Below are positions 58,953-64,000 of a stretch of 64,000 nt of DNA, in pieces. The DNA is taken from assembly GCF_004028635.1 (NCBI RefSeq), contig NZ_ML138678.1, forward strand, positions 310,001 to 374,000, written 5' to 3'. A program made the position numbers and the translations under genes. Source of the DNA: Streptomyces cyaneus (GTDB lineage: Bacteria; Actinomycetota; Actinomycetes; Streptomycetales; Streptomycetaceae). Within the stretch, counting starts at the first letter, position 1. Each line of letters starts with the position of its first letter. Under the pieces are notes generated by a model. The model ran no database searches and was not told where the DNA came from. It was given only the letters and a program-made list of their open reading frames with translations.

Positions 58953-61406
58953 CTAGCGGTCGGCTCCGGCGAGATGGTGCTGCAGTTCGATGTGGCGGAA
59001 CTGGTACACGGCGCCGGTGCGGCGCAGGACGCCTCGGTCGTGGGCGTCGGCGAGGAAGGCCATGAGGTCGTACGGGAGTTTCGCGCGCAGGGCGAGGTAG
59101 CAGCGGGCGACGGCGTACTGGCTCCAGGCGGCCTGGCGGATGCCGATGGCCAGGGCGGTGAGCACGGCGGGTACCAGGCCGACGATGTAGAGCCACACGA
59201 ACTCGCCGGTGGCGGACCCGCCCCACACCCGCGTCGAGCCCCAGAGTCTGACGCACCAGCCTTGAGTGCCGATCACCGCAGTGCCGAGCAGCGCCGCGGT
59301 GAGGACGCAGGTGCCCAGGGTGCGACGGTCGTTGGTCAGGAGTGTCTGGCCGTCGGTCGACGTTTGGAGGTCGATCGGCACCGCTCGCAGACCGTGCACG
59401 AGCAGACAGGCGACCGCGTACACCGCGGCCACCTGCTCGGCGGCCCACAGCGCTTCGAGCGGTTCGGCGGGGGCGATGTATTCACGGTCGGCCCCTCCGG
59501 ACAGGACATCTGCCAGCAGGCCCTCGAGCAGGACACCGCTGCCGAGCACCGTCCCGGCCAGCAGCCCCCGGACGGTGCCCCGTGAGCTCCAGCGCCACCG
59601 GACCCGGGCGACGGGACCGCCGGGGCCCTCGACCACGCCGTCCGCTCCGAAGGCAGCGGCGATCCCCCCGTAGACGAGTGCGTTGACCGTGCCGCAGGCG
59701 TTGTGGAACGCCAGCACATAGAGGGCCGCGGCCACGACTCCCGTCAGGATCGCCTGCCGGTTCCAGTCCGCCGGCCGACGCAGATGCGGCCGGACGCCGT
59801 AGGCGAAGCCTGCGAGCATGACGCCCGCCAACGCCAGCACACCACCGTCGGCGAGGCGATTCGCCACGAAGGCGACAGCGAGATCGTCCGTGACCGCCGA
59901 GCACAACAGCGTGATCGTCACGCCCGCCGCGAGGCCGCACACCAGCCCTGCGCACATCCCCGCCGCCACTACCCCGAGGCCGCCCCGCTCCTCCCAGTAG
60001 GGGATGAACAGCGGGTTGGGCGCGAAGTGTTGCCCCAGCTCCATGGCGACACCCTCGACGAGCCACGCCAGGGATCCCAGCAGCACCCCGGCCAGCACCT
60101 GGGGCAACGCGCCCGGCACCACATGCCGCAGCTTCCACCACGCCATCTCCGCCGCCCCGTCGATCCCCCGCTCCATGTGCCGCGCCAGAAACCGCAGCGC
60201 ACCCCTCGCCTGCGCCACCGTCCACCGACAGGGCCGCCGCGGATGCGGCCGGTACGCGGCGTCCACGAACGCGTCGAGCAGATGCCGCTCCACCGCCGTC
60301 CGCGTCGGACACCGCAGCAGCTCACCGGGGTCCGGGAGCCTCCCGTCCCCCTCCCCCGGCCGAGGGTTGTACACGCTGCGCGCCAGCGACACCATCAGCG
60401 GACTCGTCAGCGCCGACGCCACCGGCGCGTCCGTCCCCAGCACGGCGACCACCGGCTCCCACCGCGCCGCCTCGGGAGTTCCCGGACCGCCCGCGTCGCG
60501 CAGCAGATACTCGGCGACGACCCGGGCACCCAGCGGTTCGAGCTCGATCCCCGCCATGCCCGTCAACCGCACCGGCACCCCTGTCCGCGGCCGCAGCGCC
60601 GCCCGGTACTCCGCGGGCCGGCTCGACAGCACCAGCCCGCAGCCGTACGGCAACGCCTCACCGATCCGGTGCAGCGCCGGCGCGCTCACCGCGGCCGGCA
60701 GTTCGTCGAACCCGTCCAGCACCGGCAGCACCAGCCGCCGCTCCAGCAGCATCCCGGCGAGGGTGATCTCCCCGTACTCGCCCGGCGCTGCCGCACCGAG
60801 CTCGGCGTGGTCCTGGATCAGCTTCCGCTCCATCCAGCCCCGAAGATCCACGGCCGTCGGATCCCAGGAGGCCAGCGGGAACAGTACGGGCACCGGATCG
60901 CCCTCCGCACGGCCCTCGATCAGCGCCAGCACGAGCCGCACGAGCAGCAGTGTCTTGCCGGAACCGGGGTCTCCCAGCACCAGCAGCCGACGGTCGGGCA
61001 CGCGCTGCGCGAAGACCGCGCCGATCTCTCCGTCCCGCCCGGCGAGGCCCGCCGTAACCTCGGCCAGGTCGGGATCGGCACCCCGCCAGGCGACCGGCAG
61101 CGGATACGGATCCGCCAGCCGCCGCACCTGCGCCTCCGCCTCCCATTGCCGTCGTACGGCAGCGGCGAGCCGGTCCGCGACGACGCCGGGGTCCGTCGCC
61201 CCGGACGCCGCCTCGATCCGGTCCGCCCGGTAAGCGCTCCAGGCCAGATACGTCCCTGCCCCGGTCGGCAGCAGCGCCGCGACCACGGCCGCGGGATCCT
61301 GGACGTACAGGGCGGCCACCAGCGCCCCCAGGGCTCCCGTGCCGAACAGGGCCAGGTACACGAGCCCGACCCGCCGTACCCGGGAACCGGGCGCAACTCC
61401 GCTCAC
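58953..61406 (-). CDS. Membrane-bound NACHT-domain NTPase
   Basis: The 817-residue protein has two N-terminal hydrophobic segments (VGLVYLALFGTGALGALVAALYV and AAVVAALLPTGAGTYLAW). A NACHT module follows, with Walker A VLGDPGSGKTLLLVRLV (about residue 150) and Walker B VLPVLDGFDELP (about residue 233), and LTSPLMVSLARSVY near its end. The C-terminal half has about eight further membrane segments and a short soluble tail. Bacterial NACHT proteins include antiphage sensors, but membrane forms like this are common in Streptomyces and uncharacterised. No partner effector gene is adjacent. The start is uncertain: GTG 61406, or GTG 61436 ten codons earlier; neither has a strong ribosome site. Confidence 0.82.
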   Translation of the reverse strand: MSGVAPGSRVRRVGLVYLALFGTGALGALVAALYVQDPAAVVAALLPTGAGTYLAWSAYRADRIEAASGATDPGVVADRLAAAVRRQWEAEAQVRRLADPYPLPVAWRGADPDLAEVTAGLAGRDGEIGAVFAQRVPDRRLLVLGDPGSGKTLLLVRLVLALIEGRAEGDPVPVLFPLASWDPTAVDLRGWMERKLIQDHAELGAAAPGEYGEITLAGMLLERRLVLPVLDGFDELPAAVSAPALHRIGEALPYGCGLVLSSRPAEYRAALRPRTGVPVRLTGMAGIELEPLGARVVAEYLLRDAGGPGTPEAARWEPVVAVLGTDAPVASALTSPLMVSLARSVYNPRPGEGDGRLPDPGELLRCPTRTAVERHLLDAFVDAAYRPHPRRPCRWTVAQARGALRFLARHMERGIDGAAEMAWWKLRHVVPGALPQVLAGVLLGSLAWLVEGVAMELGQHFAPNPLFIPYWEERGGLGVVAAGMCAGLVCGLAAGVTITLLCSAVTDDLAVAFVANRLADGGVLALAGVMLAGFAYGVRPHLRRPADWNRQAILTGVVAAALYVLAFHNACGTVNALVYGGIAAAFGADGVVEGPGGPVARVRWRWSSRGTVRGLLAGTVLGSGVLLEGLLADVLSGGADREYIAPAEPLEALWAAEQVAAVYAVACLLVHGLRAVPIDLQTSTDGQTLLTNDRRTLGTCVLTAALLGTAVIGTQGWCVRLWGSTRVWGGSATGEFVWLYIVGLVPAVLTALAIGIRQAAWSQYAVARCYLALRAKLPYDLMAFLADAHDRGVLRRTGAVYQFRHIELQHHLAGADR

Positions 61407-61509
61407 CCGACGAACAGTTCCGCACCGGCAGGGCACCCGGCGGCCGATCCGCCGACCTCCACACGAGTGGGTGATACCGCCCGACCTGCCCCGCCGCTCG
61501 GCATTCGTC

Positions 61510-61524
61510 GGACATCGGATCTCT
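61510..61524. promoter_or_regulatory. Second GntR-dyad-like site, upstream of the NACHT gene
   Basis: GGACATCGGATCTCT matches the dyad at 58212-58226 at 13 of 15 positions. It lies 104 bp upstream of the NACHT start and 130 bp upstream of the PAC2 gene. The rest of the 61407-61654 gap shows no clear element. Confidence 0.4.
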
Positions 61525-61654
61525 AGCGGGTGTTCCGGGGTGGCGAACGGGGCAGTGATCCGTTCACTCCCCCGTGCAAGGGGGCTGCGGGCGCCCCCGC
61601 CGCACGCCGTAAGGTTGGGTGGTCAAGCGAGGGCACGTCGGAAGGAGGCACTGG

Positions 61655-62638
61655 GTGATCGAGCTCGAGGGGGTTCCCGAGCTGATCGACCCGGTCATGG
61701 TGGCCGCGTTCGAGGGCTGGAACGATGCCGGCGACGCCGCCTCCACCGCGGTCGCGCATCTGGACAGGGAGTGGAAGGGCGAGGTGTTCGCGGCGCTGGA
61801 CGCCGAGGACTACTACGACTTCCAGGTCAACCGCCCCACGGTGTGGATGGACGCCGGGGTGAGGAAGATCACTTGGCCGACGACAAGGTTGTCGGTGGTC
61901 CGCGTCGGCGGCGAGAAGCCACGTGATCTCGTACTCGTCCGAGGTATCGAACCGTCCATGCGGTGGCGCTCGTTCTGCAACGAACTGCTCGGCTTCGCGC
62001 ACGAGCTGGGCGTGGAGCTGGTGGTCATCCTGGGCGCTCTGCTCGGCGACACCCCGCACACGCGTCCGGTCCCGATCAGCGGCACCACGTCCGACTCGGA
62101 CCTGGCCCGCCGGATGGATCTGGAGGAGACCAAGTACGAGGGCCCGACGGGCATCGTCGGCGTCCTCCAGGAGGCCTGCACGCACGCCGGCGTCCCGGCG
62201 GTGTCGCTGTGGGCCGCCGTACCGCACTACGTCTCGCAGCCGCCCAACCCGAAGGCGACGCTGGCCCTCCTCAACCGCCTGGAGGACCTGATCGACGTAC
62301 GCATCCCGCTGGGCGAACTGCCCGAGGATGCGCGCGCCTGGCAGGTCGGCGTGGACCAGTTGGCCGCCGAGGACAGCGAGGTCGCCGAGTACGTGCAGTC
62401 GTTGGAGGAGGCCCGGGACACCGCGGAGCTGCCGGAGGCGTCGGGCGAGGCGATCGCCCGCGAGTTCGAGCGGTATCTGCGCAGACGGGACGGCGGTGGC
62501 CCGTCGGCCGGCGGGCACGCCACGGCGGACGGCGGGGAGGCCGGCCCCTTCCTGAGGGACAACCCGAGCGGCCGTGCGAAGCCGCCCAAGCCGCCGAAGC
62601 CGAGCGGCACGGACGACGACGAGTCGTCGGAGGAGTGA
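61655..62638 (+). CDS. parJ: PAC2-family protein, ParJ-like
   Basis: The 327-residue protein has the PAC2 fold (PVMVAAFEGWNDAGDAASTAVAHL, VVILGALLGDTPHTRPVPISG, GIVGVLQEACTHAGVPAVSLWAAVPHYV), a domain shared with proteasome assembly chaperones. The C-terminal 60 residues are disordered and charged. In S. coelicolor I recall the protein encoded next to glpD (SCO1662, ParJ) as a ParA-interacting regulator of chromosome segregation during sporulation. The symbol rests on that recall and family match. The GTG at 61655 has AAGGAGG upstream. Confidence 0.78.
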   Translation: MIELEGVPELIDPVMVAAFEGWNDAGDAASTAVAHLDREWKGEVFAALDAEDYYDFQVNRPTVWMDAGVRKITWPTTRLSVVRVGGEKPRDLVLVRGIEPSMRWRSFCNELLGFAHELGVELVVILGALLGDTPHTRPVPISGTTSDSDLARRMDLEETKYEGPTGIVGVLQEACTHAGVPAVSLWAAVPHYVSQPPNPKATLALLNRLEDLIDVRIPLGELPEDARAWQVGVDQLAAEDSEVAEYVQSLEEARDTAELPEASGEAIAREFERYLRRRDGGGPSAGGHATADGGEAGPFLRDNPSGRAKPPKPPKPSGTDDDESSEE

Positions 62639-62652
62639 CGTCGCAGGAGTGA

Positions 62653-62689
62653 GGACGAGGGCGGTGCGCCGGACGCACCGCCCTCGTCC
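62653..62689. terminator. Bidirectional terminator between parJ and the SMP-30-like gene
   Basis: A perfect 16-bp stem (GGACGAGGGCGGTGCG and complement) with a 5-base loop separates the convergent genes. Confidence 0.85.
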
Positions 62690-62710
62690 GTCCCGCGGGG
62701 ACGGGGCTCG

Positions 62711-63685
62711 TCAGGCCGGCACGGAGATCACGTCGTACGTCGTCTCCGGTGTCGGTGTCGTGGTGAAGCGCGCGTTGGGCAGGTAGAGGCGGCCCCTGTA
62801 CGCGGCCACCGTGGTCGGCACGTCGAAGAGCGGGTCGGTGATGCGGCGTTGGAAGACGCCGCTGCGGCCGTCGGCGGCCAGCTCGAACACGTCGATGGCG
62901 TTCTGCCGGTTCTGTACGACGTACAGGGTCCGGCCGATCAGCAGCAGGCCGTCGCCGTTGGTGAGCGGGGCCGCGTCGCCGAGGTCGACGAGCTCGGTGA
63001 CGCCGGTCCGCGGGTTCACGCGGTGCAGGCCGCCGATCCCGGACTGCACCACCAGAAGCGCCTTGCCGTCGGGGGTGCGGGTGATGCCGTTGGCGTTGAC
63101 GACCTCGCCGGGGACCTGGCTCCAGTCGCCGCTCAGGGTGATCGTCACGACGTCGTCCGCGTCCGGCAGTTCGCCGTGCCGGCCGAGCGGCAGGGCGTAC
63201 AGGGCGGGCTGGAAGGAGTCGGTGAACCAGGCCGTGCGCGGGGTCAGGAACACGTCGTTGGCGAAGGTCGGGGTCGCCGTGGTGAGGACGTACGAGGCGA
63301 GGATCGCGCCGGTGCGGGCGTCCACGACGCGGGCGCCCTGGCCGCGTCCGGCGACGAACAGGCGTCCGCGGTCGTCGAGTTTGAGGCCGACCGAGGGCGT
63401 GCCCGGGCCGGTGGAGATGATGCCGCCCTCGCCGGTGCGCAGGTCGGCGCGGTAGATCGAGCCGTCGCCGAGCGAGCCGAGGTAGGCGTACGGTCCGCCG
63501 CCGGTGGTGATGCCCTCCGGGCGGAAGCCGTTCGGGAGGTGGATCACGGCGGGCCGGGTCTTTCCGGCCGCTGCCGCGGCGGTGCCGGCGGACCCGACGA
63601 GTACGGCCCCGGCGGTGGCGGCGCCGGCCGTGAGGAGTCTGCGGCGGGTGGGACGAGGTGCGAAGGAGCGGTGTTCGGAGGCCAC
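62711..63685 (-). CDS. Tat-exported SMP-30/gluconolactonase-like beta-propeller protein
   Basis: The 324-residue protein has a twin-arginine signal (PTRRRLLTAGAATAGAVLVGSAGTAAAAA), then repeated beta-propeller blades such as GPYAYLGSLGDGSIYRADLRTGEGG, ANGITRTPDGKALLVVQSGIGGLHRVNPRTG and NGDGLLLIGRTLYVVQNRQNAIDVFEL. This resembles SMP-30/gluconolactonase/LRE proteins; no catalytic activity can be assigned. It is a likely client of the TatAC encoded at 5509-6803. The GTG at 63685 has GGAAGGA seven bases upstream. Confidence 0.85.
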   Translation of the reverse strand: MASEHRSFAPRPTRRRLLTAGAATAGAVLVGSAGTAAAAAGKTRPAVIHLPNGFRPEGITTGGGPYAYLGSLGDGSIYRADLRTGEGGIISTGPGTPSVGLKLDDRGRLFVAGRGQGARVVDARTGAILASYVLTTATPTFANDVFLTPRTAWFTDSFQPALYALPLGRHGELPDADDVVTITLSGDWSQVPGEVVNANGITRTPDGKALLVVQSGIGGLHRVNPRTGVTELVDLGDAAPLTNGDGLLLIGRTLYVVQNRQNAIDVFELAADGRSGVFQRRITDPLFDVPTTVAAYRGRLYLPNARFTTTPTPETTYDVISVPA

Positions 63686-64000
63686 TGTGCGTCCTTCCGC
63701 GGACGGGACCGGCCAACAGCTGGTCCAACGGTCAACTGACTCGTCCACCCCATCACACGCCGACCGCCTCCGCAGCCGTAGACAGCCTCTCGACAGCGAC
63801 TGGACACATCTGGCCCGTATGTGGCGTGACATCTCTTTCAGGCCGGATTGCACAGGTTGCCCAATTCAACTTACTTAAAACTGACTTGGCGAAATAAGTC
63901 TGGACGTACCGGGTCGGGAGTGCTTGGTTGAGCTGCGAAGGCGCGCCGCACCACCCGCACTTGGTACCCCCCGCAGGAACCGAAGGGAGCGGCAGACGAT
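63686..64000. other. Intergenic region with probable start of the next gene at the edge
   Basis: The region holds the promoter side of the SMP-30-like gene and a short AT-rich stretch (about 63865-63900, with ACTTA and TAAGT inverted). The last bases read GAAGGGAG, ten bases, then AT, so a plus-strand ATG probably straddles the window end. Confidence 0.4.

Noticed and set aside
1..64000. CRISPR arrays, tRNA/rRNA genes, insertion sequences or phage genes
   Set aside because: No regularly spaced repeats, no cloverleaf-like or rRNA-like sequence, and no transposase or integrase product was found by reading.

Overview
This 64-kb window is high-GC actinobacterial DNA and almost certainly comes from a Streptomyces chromosome. 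The evidence is the very strong G/C third-position bias, frequent GTG starts, actinobacteria-specific genes (Pup-proteasome system, PafBC, F420-type LLM oxidoreductase, ParJ/PAC2 protein), and a gene order from helY through tatC-tatA-pafC-pafB, pafA, the proteasome genes, metH and gylR-glpFKD that matches my memory of the S. coelicolor SCO1631-SCO1662 segment. I see no tRNA, rRNA, CRISPR array or insertion sequence.

Layout. 0-2.4 kb: the tail of an unidentified gene and a HelD/HelR-like RNA polymerase-recycling ATPase. 2.5-12.7 kb (minus strand): SKI2-type helicase HelY, TatC, TatA, a small membrane protein, a zinc-ribbon protein, the DNA-damage activators PafC and PafB, two FKBP-type prolyl isomerases and the Pup ligase PafA. 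12.7-15.1 kb: an MFS exporter and a divergent LacI-type regulator. 15.2-21.4 kb (minus strand): the proteasome locus prcA, prcB, an HNH endonuclease gene, pup, dop and arc. 21.6-35.8 kb: ferredoxin, secreted protein, TrmI, an M50/CBS membrane protease, a RecB-like nuclease, an orphan response regulator, two oligopeptide-type binding lipoproteins, a HAD phosphatase and MetH. 36.1-41.4 kb: GylR and the glpF-glpK-glpD glycerol operon.

41.5-58.2 kb is a sulfur and nucleoside salvage block. A ribose-type ABC importer is in one operon with MtnK (methylthioribose kinase). Divergent from it is mtnD-mtnC-mtnB. Next come an ArsR regulator and an LLM oxidoreductase, then mtnA. Divergent from mtnA is a BMP-type nucleoside ABC importer followed by a nucleoside phosphorylase and an SAH/MTA-type deaminase. 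Both branches can feed MtnA: methylthioribose by uptake and phosphorylation, and methylthioadenosine by deamination and phosphorolysis. Each of the three multigene operons is preceded by a very short, unlisted reading frame rich in, or ending in, Cys (and Met before mtnD). They lie at 46578-46649 on the minus strand, and at 46811-46885 and 51454-51519 on the plus strand. I interpret them as leader peptides that make the salvage regulon respond to Cys/Met supply. This is the most interesting feature of the window.

58.2-64 kb: a FadR-type GntR regulator, a convergent membrane NACHT NTPase with matching candidate operators at the outer ends of the pair, the ParJ-like PAC2 protein, and a Tat-exported SMP-30-like beta-propeller. 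A DNA-damage-type promoter (TTGTCAGTG-N8-TACGCT) lies directly upstream of helY, whose neighbours include the pafBC genes known to drive such promoters.
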